Shown here: piece after piece, positions 18,238 through 28,800 of the stretch
Layout of the letters: the number at the start of each line of letters is the position of its first letter
How positions within the stretch are numbered: position 1 is the stretch's first letter
Source of the DNA: Planctomycetota bacterium
GTDB taxonomy: Bacteria; Planctomycetota; Planctomycetia; Planctomycetales; Planctomycetaceae
Direction of reading: 5' to 3'
NCBI GenBank assembly: GCA_027624335.1
Contig: JAQBWV010000030.1
Coordinates: 1-40,990, forward strand
Length of the DNA: 40,990 nucleotides
Made by a program: the position numbers and the translations under genes
Notes under the pieces: model-generated
The model's database searches: none
What the model was told of the DNA's origin: nothing
Seen by the model: the letters and a program-made list of their open reading frames with translations, nothing else

Positions 18238-21200
18238 ATGTCCAGAATCAGCGCCGAATCATTTCTCAGTCTGATCCAGCAGAGTGGTCTCATCGAAGCA
18301 GATCGTCTGAAGCGTGAAGTCAACGATCTGGAAGATCACGGTCATAACGTCGCCGATGCAGCGGCTCTCGCGGATTCTCTGATTGACCGGGAACTGCTGA
18401 CCGAATGGCAGGCGGAGAAACTGCTCAAGGGAAAGCACAAAGGATTTTCACTGGGCAAGTATCGACTGCGGCGTCTGCTTGGAAAAGGCGGGATGAGTTC
18501 GGTGTACCTGGCCGAGCACATTCTAATGCGTCGCCAATGTGCGATTAAGGTGCTCCCGATAAAACGTGTTGATGATTCATCGTACCTGGCGAGGTTTCAT
18601 CGCGAAGCGCGCGCAGTCGCGTCGCTGGACCATCCGAATATTGTTCGCGCGTACGACATTGATCACGAATCCGAAGGTGACAAGGATATTCACTTTCTCG
18701 TGATGGAGTACGTCGATGGGGAAAGCCTGCACGACCTGATCAAAGCGAAAGGTCCGCTTTCACTCGATAACACAGCCGAGTACTTCCGCCAGGCGGCATT
18801 GGGCCTTGAGAATGCTCACAAGAACGGATTGATACATCGCGATGTCAAGCCGGGAAATCTGCTGGTTGATCGATCAGAAGTCGTCAAGGTGCTCGATCTT
18901 GGACTTGCCAGGTTTTCAGAAGTTGCCGATGACAACCCGCTCACACTGGCGCATGACGAAAAGGTTCTGGGAACTGCTGATTACCTTGCTCCTGAACAGG
19001 CAATGGACAGCCACACCGCCGACCATCGGGCGGACATTTACGGACTGGGTTGTTCGGCCTACTTTGCGCTGACCGGACATCCTCCATTCCGAGAAGGCAC
19101 TCTCACGCAACGGCTGATGTTTCATCAGACAAAAGAGCCGCCAGCCATTGCGGAAGAACGACCGGAAGCAGGCGACACTCAACGCGGTAGAGAGCTGGTC
19201 ATCATCGTCAACCGTATGATGGCCAAGAAGCCGGATGAGCGGTTTCAGACGATGGGTGAAGTAGCGACCGCGTTAACACGCTGGTTGAAGATTTACGCCA
19301 CGCCGGAATGGCGTAAGGCTCATCCCGACGCGTTTCTGAAGTCGGACATTGGCGCGTCTGGTGGAGCGATTCCGGTTGCTCGAGCGGTCGTACCTGCTGC
19401 TGTTGCACTTCCGATAGCGGCACCCGTTGCAACTGCACCCGTTGCAACCGCGCCTGTACCAGCTGCCCCTGTACCAACCGCAGCCGTTTCCTCAGCTGCC
19501 TTGCCTGCATCAACAACGGTTGCAACGAGCAGCGACACACTTCTGCAGAACTCCACGCCGCCATCGCTGGCTGTCGATGTGCCAGTGATCACTCCTTCGG
19601 GAGATGTCTCGTCGCACGAAACAGTTCAAGAAGCCGTTTTCGGTGAACCTGCATCGTTTGCAACAGCGGACGGTGGTGCTGACCCAGGATTCGGTGCATT
19701 TCTGTCAGGTTTCGATGGCGGTGGTGACAACTCACACGTCCCCGCGTTCGCCGAACCCGATCTTCCAATCAAAGTTGAAGCTGCGGAAATTCAGGTCGAG
19801 GACAAGATCGTCGCAGAAGACTCGACTCATACTTCAGTTTCTCAGCACTCGGTGCCAGTAGAAGGCAACCAGACTGAAACGTCTGAGTCGAATTCTCCAC
19901 CAGTTGCCGCAGCTGTCCCCGCAGCTGTCGTTGCTGAGCGAATTCCGGTCGCACCGATCACCGGCGCACCTGACTCAGCTCCGGGTGCGCTGCAGGAGGT
20001 CGCCGCAGCAATCCCGGTTGAACCCGTCGAAACCGGAGATGAGCCAGAACTCGAATCGGCCCCTATCGCTAAGTTGGTTTCAAACTCGATTCCCGAGCAG
20101 TCTGTCGAACTGGAACCAGCTGAATTGGAATCCACTGCTCTGGGACCTGCGGAGGATGAGCTTGAGCAATGGTCGCCCGACCCTTCGGCTGGCGAACCAC
20201 TGGCCGACTTCGATCCGTCGATTCTTCCCGAACCGATTGAGCAGGACGATGAGTATCCGAGCTTGCTTGGTGGAACGCCGACCGGCCAGGGATTTCCGGG
20301 ACTCACCGATTCGGGAGAAGAGACACAGTCAGCCCTGGCACAAACGGGTACTTTTATTCCGTCGACGACGAACACTCCCGCCGAGCCTGCTTCTGATGCC
20401 ACGCTTCTGAATCCTGTCGACGATTCCAGTCAGGGAAACGTGGATCTGGTGCCGTCTTTTGCCCAGCCAGTTGCTCCGCTTAACCCGGAAGTTCCACAGT
20501 TTCCGGGAGTGGACGCGGCGCCGATGTTTTCCGAACCCGCTCAGCCCTTCGATCCAGGTATCCAGCCAGACTTTGCTGGGGAACAATCTTTCGGACAACA
20601 GACTCAGCCTGCGTTCTCGACAGAAGTCCCTGCGTTTGGAGCCGCACCTCAGGCAGCCGCCGGTCAGGTTTCTGCGGGAGCGACCGCAAAGAGAAAGAAG
20701 AAGCCGCCAATCGGGATCATTGCCGGAGTCGTTGTCGCACTTGTCGTGGCTGCCGGGGCATACTTCGCATTCACTGGTGGGGACGAGGGCAAGCCGGAGC
20801 CAAAGAAGACTGCGGGCGGAACAAAATCAAAATCGTCGACAGTCGAAAAGGGGGCGTCGTCTGGTTCCGGAACTTCCAAGGTAGTGCCTGGCACGGGCGG
20901 CAAGTTTCTCGGTCCATTGGTGAAGGTCGGACCTGGAGGAGACTTCCCAACGATCGGCGCAGCACTTAATTACATCAAGGTTAATAAAGGCCGCTACGAC
21001 ACGGGCGGCAGCTCCCGACGCGCGAGTTGTAAAGTCGAAGTAACCGGCGGAGAGACATACAGCGAAGCCATCATCGTCGATAATTCGAAAAGTGCTTTTC
21101 CTCCTGGGATTCAGATTCTGTCGGTCGGAGTGTCGCCAGCCAGGTTGGCACCAACTGGCAGTGGCCCGGCGATTCGACTCACTGGTATCGAGAACCTGCT

Positions 21201-22023
21201 GATTCAAGGCTTCGACGTGGCCGCTTCCGGCAAGGATGTGGCCATTGAATTGTCGGGCTATCTGAGTCGCACCAGTCTGAAACAACTGGCAGTGTCAGGA
21301 TTCTCGAAGGTCGGTATTTCAATGCAGGGAGTTGTTGGCTTCAGTGGCAACGAGATCATTCTGGAAAACATTGATCTGCGAGGCAGTGGACGCACGACTG
21401 CAGGCATTCATTTTACATCCGGAGACGACGGCACCAGCCGTATCAGATTGCTGAACTGCCGCCTGTTCGGTCCTCAGGAAAACGGCATCCTGATTGAAGG
21501 CGACGTGACATCCATCGAGATGCGAAAAAACATCATCGCCGACGCCGGTATCGGCATCTCCTTTTCGGGCGGCCCGCCGACTCTCAGAGACGTTCAGGTC
21601 TACAACACGACATTCTATAAGTGCAGCCGCGCCGGAATGGCCATGAGCCACATGCCGTCCGGGGGCGGGGGCCTTTCAGGCTCTTCTGGCCTGGCGATTC
21701 AGCGGAATCTGTTTGCTCAGGTGAATGGTCCGGAACTGCTGATCGAGAACGAGTTCGACGACAAGAGCTTTGACCAGTTCTTTTCGGCAGCCGGAGGCGG
21801 AGTGGATCAGAACTGGTCAGACCGAAAGCTGCCTGCGGACATTAAAGCCGGAGAACGGGAAATCATCATTCGTGATAATCAGCGAGTGTCTTCGATCGAC
21901 TTTTCCTCGACTGACGAAGGCAGCGAAGATTTTTTGTCGCTCAAGAAACAAACGCCATACGCCGACGTCAACGGTCCAAAACAGAAAACGGAGAAGTTCA
22001 TTGGAGCCCGACCAGCAAAGTAG
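18238..22023 (+). CDS. Membrane serine/threonine kinase with C-terminal beta-helix domain
   Basis: A 1261-residue receptor-like protein. Residues 1-74 form a helical N-terminal region (FLSLIQQSGLIEADRL ... LTEWQAEKLLKGKHKGFSLGKY) that I associate with planctomycete kinases. The Hanks-type kinase domain spans about 75-350: glycine loop LGKGGMSSVY, Lys104 in CAIK, Glu123, catalytic HRDVKPGN (Asp202, Asn207), metal-binding DLG (Asp220, where DFG is usual), and APE at 251-253. Residues about 370-820 are low-complexity Pro/Ala/Glu-rich. A membrane helix lies near 823-848 (IGIIAGVVVALVVAAGAYFA) after a KRKKK stop-transfer signal. Residues about 895-1261 look like a pectate-lyase-type right-handed beta-helix (GGDFPTIGAALNYI and repeated short strands), placed outside. 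The ligand and targets are unknown. The ribosome site is weak. Confidence 0.9.
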   Translation: MSRISAESFLSLIQQSGLIEADRLKREVNDLEDHGHNVADAAALADSLIDRELLTEWQAEKLLKGKHKGFSLGKYRLRRLLGKGGMSSVYLAEHILMRRQCAIKVLPIKRVDDSSYLARFHREARAVASLDHPNIVRAYDIDHESEGDKDIHFLVMEYVDGESLHDLIKAKGPLSLDNTAEYFRQAALGLENAHKNGLIHRDVKPGNLLVDRSEVVKVLDLGLARFSEVADDNPLTLAHDEKVLGTADYLAPEQAMDSHTADHRADIYGLGCSAYFALTGHPPFREGTLTQRLMFHQTKEPPAIAEERPEAGDTQRGRELVIIVNRMMAKKPDERFQTMGEVATALTRWLKIYATPEWRKAHPDAFLKSDIGASGGAIPVARAVVPAAVALPIAAPVATAPVATAPVPAAPVPTAAVSSAALPASTTVATSSDTLLQNSTPPSLAVDVPVITPSGDVSSHETVQEAVFGEPASFATADGGADPGFGAFLSGFDGGGDNSHVPAFAEPDLPIKVEAAEIQVEDKIVAEDSTHTSVSQHSVPVEGNQTETSESNSPPVAAAVPAAVVAERIPVAPITGAPDSAPGALQEVAAAIPVEPVETGDEPELESAPIAKLVSNSIPEQSVELEPAELESTALGPAEDELEQWSPDPSAGEPLADFDPSILPEPIEQDDEYPSLLGGTPTGQGFPGLTDSGEETQSALAQTGTFIPSTTNTPAEPASDATLLNPVDDSSQGNVDLVPSFAQPVAPLNPEVPQFPGVDAAPMFSEPAQPFDPGIQPDFAGEQSFGQQTQPAFSTEVPAFGAAPQAAAGQVSAGATAKRKKKPPIGIIAGVVVALVVAAGAYFAFTGGDEGKPEPKKTAGGTKSKSSTVEKGASSGSGTSKVVPGTGGKFLGPLVKVGPGGDFPTIGAALNYIKVNKGRYDTGGSSRRASCKVEVTGGETYSEAIIVDNSKSAFPPGIQILSVGVSPARLAPTGSGPAIRLTGIENLLIQGFDVAASGKDVAIELSGYLSRTSLKQLAVSGFSKVGISMQGVVGFSGNEIILENIDLRGSGRTTAGIHFTSGDDGTSRIRLLNCRLFGPQENGILIEGDVTSIEMRKNIIADAGIGISFSGGPPTLRDVQVYNTTFYKCSRAGMAMSHMPSGGGGLSGSSGLAIQRNLFAQVNGPELLIENEFDDKSFDQFFSAAGGGVDQNWSDRKLPADIKAGEREIIIRDNQRVSSIDFSSTDEGSEDFLSLKKQTPYADVNGPKQKTEKFIGARPAK

Positions 22024-22095
22024 TAACTTCAGAGCCGGGTCCGCTGCGCGAACAGAAGATGTTTAATTTCCGCCGAAGCCGGATGACTCACGAAC

Positions 22096-22126
22096 GCCGA
22101 AGCCTTCGGGCTTCGGCTTCTTTTTT
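22096..22126 (+). terminator. Intrinsic terminator after the kinase gene
   Basis: A perfect 9-bp stem, GCCGAAGCC (22096-22104) and GGCTTCGGC (22109-22117), around a TTCG tetraloop, followed by TTCTTTTTT. It is 72 bases after the kinase stop and only 15 bases before the next start codon. Confidence 0.92.
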
Positions 22127-22141
22127 GAAAGATCAAGTAAC

Positions 22142-23725
22142 ATGCAGCACAACGTTTTGATCAATGGCCAATGGCGAGCTTCCACCGGCACCACATTCTT
22201 CCAGGCGGTAAATCCGGCCACGTGCGAACCCATCGATGGTTCTTACCCGGTCAGCCCGTGGGATGACCTCGAACAGGTGATCGCCGCCTCCGTCGAGGCC
22301 TCGCGTGAGATGCGAGGTTGGCCCGGCGAACGCTTCGCTGCTTTTCTCGAACGCTACGCAGACCGAATCGAAGCTCGCGCTGATGAGCTGGTCGCTCTCG
22401 CCCATCAGGAGACGGCATTGCCGGTTTCTCCCCGGTTGAAGAGTGGCGAACTCCCTCGCACGACAGACCAGTTGAGACAGGCCGCCAGAGCGGCTCGCGA
22501 GGGTTCGTGGGCCTGCCCGACCATCGACACGAAAGCCAACATCCGCTCGATGCACGGACCCATCGGACCAGTCGCTGTCTTCGGTCCAAACAATTTTCCG
22601 TTCGCCTTCAACAGCGTTTCCGGAGGCGACTTTGCCGCAGCGGTCGCGGCTGGAAATCCTGTTATCGGCAAAGGGCACTCGTCCCATCCTGGAACGACCC
22701 GGCTGCTCGCGGAAGAAGCGTTTGCGGCCTCACAGGAAACGGAGATGCCCGCCGGATTCGTGCAGCTGATTTACCGGACGAGCCACGACGATGGTTGCCG
22801 GTTTGTCGGACACCCATCCGTCGGAGCCATCGGCTACACGGGTTCAAGATCAGCAGGCCTTCGATTGAAAGAAGCTGCCGACAAAGCCGGAAACCCCATC
22901 TATCTGGAACTATCGAGCATCAACCCGGTCTTCATTCTGCCGGGGGCGCTGGAAGAACGTCTCGACGACATCGCTGGCGACTTTTCGGGCAGCTGCCTGA
23001 TGGGCACCGGCCAGTTCTGCACGAATCCCGGCATGGTGGTGCTGCTTGCAGGGGGAAAGACTGATGAGTTTGTTTCTACCGTCGCCGCAAAGTTCTCCGC
23101 AGCTCCTGTCGGAACATTCCTCAGCGAAGCAGTGCAGACGAGCTTTCTCTCAGGAGTGGCGGCGCTGCGAGAGGCTGGCGCAAAGTTGCTTGTCGGCGGC
23201 GAGCCTGGCGGCGGTGCCGGCTTCTGCTGCCAGAACACGCTGCTGACAGTGGACGGAGCAAAGTTTCTGGAGCACCCGGAAGCGCTGCAGGCTGAAGCAT
23301 TCGGCAACGGCTCGCTGTTCGTGATCGCTGCGGATGCCGCTCAGGCGGAACAGATCGCCGAGTCGCTCGAAGGAAACCTGACCGGCTGCATTTACAGCAA
23401 CACGTCCGGCACTGACGACGCGGTTTACGACCGGATTGCTCCGGCGCTGCGCACGAAAGTCGGTCGACTGCTCGACGACAAAATGCCCACAGGAGTCGCC
23501 GTGTCTCCCGCCATGAATCACGGCGGCCCGTTTCCCGCCACCGGGCACCCGGTATTCACAGCCGTCGGCATGCCGCAGTCGATTTATCGTTACTCAATGT
23601 TGCAATCCTACGACGGAATCCGCTCTCACCGGTTGCCCGCCAGCCTGAAAGACGAAGCTCCAAACGAAAGCCGCTGGCGATCTGTCGACAGCAACTGGCA
23701 GCAAGGCAACGTCCGAACGGAATAA
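22142..23725 (+). CDS. Aldehyde dehydrogenase, 2,5-dioxovalerate (alpha-ketoglutarate semialdehyde) type
   Basis: A 527-residue NADP-type aldehyde dehydrogenase resembling ketoglutaric semialdehyde dehydrogenases, which finish non-phosphorylating pentose, hexarate or hydroxyproline breakdown by making 2-oxoglutarate. Seen: N-terminal VLINGQWRASTGTTFFQAVN, GPIGPVAVFGPNNFPFAF, GNPVIGKGHSSHPGT, GYTGSRSAGLRL, the general-base Glu in YLELSSINPVF, and the catalytic Cys in GTGQFCTNPG. C-terminal segments (MNHGGPFPATGHP, SIYRYSMLQSYDG) are typical of this subgroup. The family-like N-terminus supports the ATG at 22142 although there is no good Shine-Dalgarno. A terminator ends 15 nt upstream, leaving no room for a promoter between. 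No sugar-acid dehydratase is adjacent; an L-fuconate dehydratase is 18 kb away. Confidence 0.92.
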   Translation: MQHNVLINGQWRASTGTTFFQAVNPATCEPIDGSYPVSPWDDLEQVIAASVEASREMRGWPGERFAAFLERYADRIEARADELVALAHQETALPVSPRLKSGELPRTTDQLRQAARAAREGSWACPTIDTKANIRSMHGPIGPVAVFGPNNFPFAFNSVSGGDFAAAVAAGNPVIGKGHSSHPGTTRLLAEEAFAASQETEMPAGFVQLIYRTSHDDGCRFVGHPSVGAIGYTGSRSAGLRLKEAADKAGNPIYLELSSINPVFILPGALEERLDDIAGDFSGSCLMGTGQFCTNPGMVVLLAGGKTDEFVSTVAAKFSAAPVGTFLSEAVQTSFLSGVAALREAGAKLLVGGEPGGGAGFCCQNTLLTVDGAKFLEHPEALQAEAFGNGSLFVIAADAAQAEQIAESLEGNLTGCIYSNTSGTDDAVYDRIAPALRTKVGRLLDDKMPTGVAVSPAMNHGGPFPATGHPVFTAVGMPQSIYRYSMLQSYDGIRSHRLPASLKDEAPNESRWRSVDSNWQQGNVRTE

Positions 23726-24069
23726 TCCCTCCACATGGAGCTTCCACTTGATGTTTCCATGCTGCCACACGTCCGCGACCACGCGATCGTTGACCGCCCA
23801 GACCACAGCCTTCCCGAGTAAGTCGCCAGTGAGTCGCGCTCACGATTGTGAGTGTCTTCGCTTCGTTCTGGTTTTTCGTTGTTGACCACCGTTGACCGTG
23901 AAATGTTCCACCTCAAAACGTGCCTCTGTTACGGAATGATTCGCCGCAACCCGGAACCCGCCTCGAAAGACGTTGCGGCATTCGTGCTGTGTGTTGTGCG
24001 GAGCATGGTGGCGTCGACGAGCTTCGATCTGCACGCGATCCGTAGCGACGACGAAAATTCGGAGCAGCC
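23726..24069. other. Intergenic region between the dehydrogenase and the amidohydrolase
   Basis: 344 bases in which I find no gene, repeat or convincing promoter. A short plus-strand frame 23852-24073 exists but has no ribosome site or recognisable content. GGAG just before 24070 serves the amidohydrolase. Confidence 0.4.
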
Positions 24070-25386
24070 ATGATGCGACTGCTCGCCCGCTGGATCTTTC
24101 CCGTTGATCAGCCGCCGATTGAACGCGGTGTGGTCGAGATTTCCGATGGCGTCATTTCCGCCGTCGAACCGCTGCCCGGACAGACAGACAGTAATACTCT
24201 TGACCTGGGTAACGTGGCGATTGTTCCCGGTCTGGTGAACGCTCACGCCCACCTGGAATTCAGCAACCTCGATTCCCCGATTGAGCCGGCACTGCCGTTT
24301 ACGAGCTGGATCGGTCGACTGCTCGCTCATCGTCGCGAGCGTGCGGGTTCTCTGGCAGATTACACCAGAGCAGGCTCGGTCGAGGCTGCTGCGACAGGCT
24401 CCACGCTTGTCGGCGACATCGTGACAGGAGACTGGTTCCCAGGTTGCGTTTCTGACGGAGGCCCGTCCATCGTTGCCTTCCGGGAGCTGATCGGCCTGTT
24501 GCCTGACCAGGAGGCCCCGCAACTTGACATCGCCAGGCAGCACATCGTGGATTGCCTTGCTGCTCAACACGCGGGCCATCACCGACTACTTCCTGCCATT
24601 AGCCCACACGCTCCGTACAGTGTTTCTCTGGACCTGTTCCATCGTCTGGTGAATCTGGCCGCCGCAGAGGACGTTCCGCTGTGCATCCATCTGGCAGAGA
24701 CGCGAGCCGAACTCGAATTGTTGAACTCGGGCACGGGTGAGTTCTTCGACATGCTGACGCGATTCGATCTGTGGCGACCGGGAATCATTCCAAAACACAC
24801 CCGTCCGCTGGATTACCTGCTGCCGCTCGGCGAACTTCCTCACTCGCTGATTGCCCATGGCAATTACCTCGCCGACGACGAAATCGATTTTCTGGCAACG
24901 CATCCCAACGTGACCACCGTCTTCTGCCCGAGAACCCACGCGTTCTTTGATCACGCAGACCATCCATGGGAAAGGCTTCTGGATGCCGGGGCGTCAATCT
25001 GCATCGGCACTGACGGTCGCTCGTCAAATCCGGATTACTCGCTGTGGTCCGAAATGCAGTTTCTGGCACGGCAGGTCACGCCGGACCGTCTGTCGCAGAT
25101 TCTGGAAATGGGGACCCTGCGAGGATCACGATCGCTCGGCGCGGCAGACATTTCCGGAACAATCACTCTGGGAACCCGGGCAGACCTGTGCATCATCTCG
25201 CTCGGTGCAGAATCAGCGACCGACCCATGGTCGATGTTATTCGAGAAGGATTCACGCCCCGTCGCCACACTCATCGGCGGAAAGATGGCAACCGCCGTTG
25301 AGCCTTCGTCAGGATTCCACCATCCTGACCGGGAACTGCAAGCAACGCTCCGGCGAAGCGTTGAACAGACTTCCGAAGAGACGTGA
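24070..25386 (+). CDS. Metal-dependent amidohydrolase (TRZ/ATZ, cytosine deaminase-like)
   Basis: A 438-residue enzyme of the amidohydrolase superfamily, chlorohydrolase/deaminase branch. Metal ligands are seen in order: NAHAHLE (His59, His61), HLAET (His207), HGNYL (His263) and GTDGRSSN (Asp315). The N-terminal strand region (VVEISDGVISAVEPL, VAIVPGLVNAH) and C-terminal GTRADLCIISL complete the composite beta-sandwich. Relatives deaminate guanine, S-adenosylhomocysteine, aminodeoxyfutalosine or triazines; the exact substrate cannot be read from the sequence. The start may be either of two successive ATGs (24070 or 24073), with GGAG a few bases upstream. MoaD follows 138 bases downstream on the same strand but a functional link is not evident. 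Confidence 0.88.
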   Translation: MMRLLARWIFPVDQPPIERGVVEISDGVISAVEPLPGQTDSNTLDLGNVAIVPGLVNAHAHLEFSNLDSPIEPALPFTSWIGRLLAHRRERAGSLADYTRAGSVEAAATGSTLVGDIVTGDWFPGCVSDGGPSIVAFRELIGLLPDQEAPQLDIARQHIVDCLAAQHAGHHRLLPAISPHAPYSVSLDLFHRLVNLAAAEDVPLCIHLAETRAELELLNSGTGEFFDMLTRFDLWRPGIIPKHTRPLDYLLPLGELPHSLIAHGNYLADDEIDFLATHPNVTTVFCPRTHAFFDHADHPWERLLDAGASICIGTDGRSSNPDYSLWSEMQFLARQVTPDRLSQILEMGTLRGSRSLGAADISGTITLGTRADLCIISLGAESATDPWSMLFEKDSRPVATLIGGKMATAVEPSSGFHHPDRELQATLRRSVEQTSEET

Positions 25387-25524
25387 GGGAACGAGGCAGG
25401 ATCGTCCCGGCATCGCGTTGCATGTGATTCCGGCATTCGTCGCTTTATCGTTCGGGGCAGGACGCGGGCGATCAGAATTCCGACCCGATGGATTCGAAAA
25501 CGCAAACCGGTGCAGAGATTTCAT

Positions 25525-25770
25525 ATGCTGTTGAATATTCGGCTGTTCGCTCGCGCTAAAGATCTTGCTGACGCGGAGACAATTTCCGTCGACGTTCCGG
25601 AAGGTGCGACTGTCGGCGATTTGAGAAAGGCGATCCGAAAACAGTATCCTGCACTCGAACCCGTCATCGCCAACCTGCACGTCGCTATCGGAACGGACTA
25701 CGCGAGCGATTCGGCATCACTGGCAGAATCTCACTCGATCAGCTGTTTCCCACCCGTCAGCGGCGGTTAG
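25525..25770 (+). CDS. moaD: MoaD-type sulfur carrier (molybdopterin synthase small subunit)
   Basis: An 81-residue ubiquitin-fold protein ending in the required Gly-Gly (CFPPVSGG). MoaD carries a thiocarboxylate on this glycine and, with MoaE, inserts sulfur into molybdopterin precursor. Typical features are the N-terminal LLNIRLFARAKDLAD, VPEGATVGDLRKAI and the terminal PPVSGG. The ATG at 25525 starts directly at the first strand; the frame is open from a GTG at 25510, which would add five residues. MoaE, MoaB and MoeB are not nearby. A different MoaD-like carrier cannot be excluded. Confidence 0.88.
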   Translation: MLLNIRLFARAKDLADAETISVDVPEGATVGDLRKAIRKQYPALEPVIANLHVAIGTDYASDSASLAESHSISCFPPVSGG

Positions 25771-25851
25771 ACCGTGACCGATCACAGACGCAGAGCAGGT
25801 CTGTAGAAGCTGTTGGTAACGAACGATATCACTGCACTCGGAGTTGACTTC

Positions 25852-28800
25852 ATGCCTGCTGATCCGGGCGAACCAGATAACGATGCGGCCTCTTCGAATT
25901 CGGCTTCCCGCCGTTCGCGCAAGTGCCAGGTTCTGTTCATTCTTGGATCGGGTTTTGATCCCTCGAAGCAGGCGGCAGCGCTCGCGCAGGAATTTCGTGA
26001 CGAACACGAGGGGCTGAATTTCTCAAAGACAGCGACTGTCATCGAATCGGCTGACGTCTGGCAATCCGATGACAAAATCGGATTCAAGAAGTCCGTGTCA
26101 GCGGTCGTCAGAAAATGGTGTCGCGATCAGGCGGCCAGCTTTGATCCGAAACGGCTGCTGGTTGGGGATTACCAGGGCGAAGACGGACGTCTGTTCGCAG
26201 TGGCCGGATACTTTCCTCGCAGCAAGACTTCCAGCTCGGCGGGAGTTCTCGCAGAGGAAACTCAGGACACTGACTCAGATGGCGAGCCAGCGGAGTTATC
26301 CGACCACGCAGTGGACGCTGAGTCTGGCTCCTCGAAATTTTCCCTGCTCGCGGAGCAGTTCGTTGCAACCGCACGACGACAATTCGAAACAGCACGGCAA
26401 CTGCCTCCGAAGCGGCTGATGATGGCGGGCGGAGGCGTGTTGATACTGCTGGTCCTTGTCACCGTCGTGACGATGTTCTTGCCCGGCGGCGGGAGTTCGG
26501 ACCTGGCTGGCGTCGATCCGGAACCGGGCACGGAAGCATCCGACGGCGACGATCCGTCCGCAGTCGGAGTTCCTCAACTGGCACCGCCGCAGTTCATGAT
26601 CGGACTCCTGCGGGTCTACACTCCGGAACCGGGCTTTGCCGTCCTTGTTGACGGCGAACCTGTTCGCCGTGCCGATGGCGAATTCGTCACGACTCCCTGC
26701 GCTATCACCGCCGAACAGGGAGCACGGACCGTCACCGTCTTCCGCGAGGGCTCCTTTGATCTGTCCCGTCTGATCGACGTCGGCGAAGACAGCGAGGTGA
26801 CTCTCGAACCATCAAACGACGGCACCGGCGACGGCAGCGACATCCTTAGGGCTCCACATCTGAACGCGGCGGTCGGAGAACCAATCGCACTTACTGTGCT
26901 GAACTCCAGCCGCCCGGAGATCGATCCATACCTCACTCCGGATCGGCTTTCGATCTGGTTTGTCGGCGATCGTCAGGAGGGTCGCGGCATCTTTGTCTCG
27001 ACGCGGCTGACGCCGTATCACGACTTTGACGAGCCGCGAATCATCAGCCGCAGCGCGGATCTTCCAGCCACACCCAGCATCACTGACGACTCGTTGTACA
27101 TTGTCTACGCGGTACCAGAAAAAGCTCGACTGATGTCGCTGGCACGAGCCAACCCGCTGGCAGGCTTCGACTCAAGAGACGCTTTGCGGCATAGCAATAG
27201 TCTGGCTCCGACATGGACCTCATCTCAAATGCTTGGTGATGGCCTGCGAATCTACTGGGTCGAAGAAACCGGAGATGGTCAGGTCCGCACGCTCACTTCA
27301 AGTCGAACGAAAAGGACCGACGACTTCGGCAAGACGTACAAAGTTGAACTGGCTGGCACGCATCCCTGTCTTTCACCCGACGGATTGCGTCAGTACACGT
27401 TTAACGGAAAAACTCTGACTCGCTACCGCCGTACCTCGCCCGTCAGGAAGTTCATCGAAGAAGCAACGATCGCCGAACTGGAACTTCCCAATTATCAGCC
27501 CAGTAAACGACACCGGCAGTTCTTTGTCAGCAGCGACGAGCAGTGGCTGTTCTATTCAGACGAGCCGCAGAAGAGCGGCGACCTGTTTATGGTCCGAATT
27601 TCCGAAGGCCCACAGTGGGGTGTTGCGCCGCGTGGGAAATCGATTCCGGCAAAGCGTGTCATCGCTGCTGTGACCGACCCGAGTCCTGACCCAGAGATGG
27701 TTCCAGAAGATAAGCCGATACCAAAACCCGTCGACCCTCGCACTATTCCGCTGCCGTACACATCGCACTGGAACATTTTCACGACCCTGCTGAACACGCG
27801 ACAGTATGAAGAAGCCGAAGGCCTGCTCCGCAACGCTGCGGCCAATCCCGAACTGCAGAAGTTTTCAGAGCAGCTGACGTGGGACTCCGCAGACCTGAAG
27901 TCAATTCGCGATTTCTGGAGCAGGATCGACGACATTGCTGCGGGTTTCAAAACCGGCGAGACAATTCGCATAGGAGCTTTGCGGCTGGAAGTCACCCGTT
28001 TTGAAAACGGTGAACTGATCGGAAAACGCGGCGACGTGGAAGTTCGCAAGAAATTGATCGAACTGCCTTCGACAGAGTTGTCTGGCATCTTCGACGCAGG
28101 CGTTGAGAAAGAGGACACCCAGGCCCAATTCCTGTTCGCCGTGATGCTGGCGTACGATGTGCAGGCACTCGAACGGGCACGTGAACAGCGATTCGAACGT
28201 TCCGGCGAATTCGTGGCAACATTCCGAGAACGGCAGGCGCGGCGAAAACTTGCTCAGGCAGTCGCCGAACTCGATCGAACCAATTTCGGAAAGGGCGTCG
28301 CCTTCCTGAAAGAGGCCAGAGCACTGGCCGCAGACACGCCCGTCGTTGCCGAAGCCGACAAGCTGGAAGAAGCTTTGTATCTGTACGTGAAGTGGCGGCC
28401 GATCGGGCCTCGACAGTGGAAGATCGACGGAAACTCGTACGAGACCGACAGCGAACGATCGAACGGTTCGTTGATGGCCTCGCAGAAGGAATACCGCAAC
28501 TTTGAAATGAGTCTGGAATGGAAAACGGACAACACACTGACGGCGCAGGGGGGCGTTTTTTTCCACTACCCAGGCAATGGCGAACTGGTCGATCTGGCCC
28601 ACAAAATTCACCTGTCCAACGACTCAGGCAAAGGGGCAGATCAGTATTCTTCCGGGTCGCTCTTCGGGCAGGACGGGCCCAGCGAGAACGTCGTCAAACC
28701 GTCCGGAGAGTGGAACACCCTCGAATTCCGTGTGGTGGATAAAGAAGTGACCGTCGTAGTGAACGGGAAGAAAGTGCTCGAGACAAAAGCCACGAAGGAG

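Noticed and set aside
19380-19500. Short Pro/Ala/Val-rich tandem repeats in the kinase linker as a CRISPR-like or satellite array
   Set aside because: They are in frame, degenerate at codon level and encode a typical low-complexity linker.
23929-24582. 217-residue minus-strand frame across the start of the amidohydrolase
   Set aside because: Overlaps a well-supported gene and has no recognisable domain.
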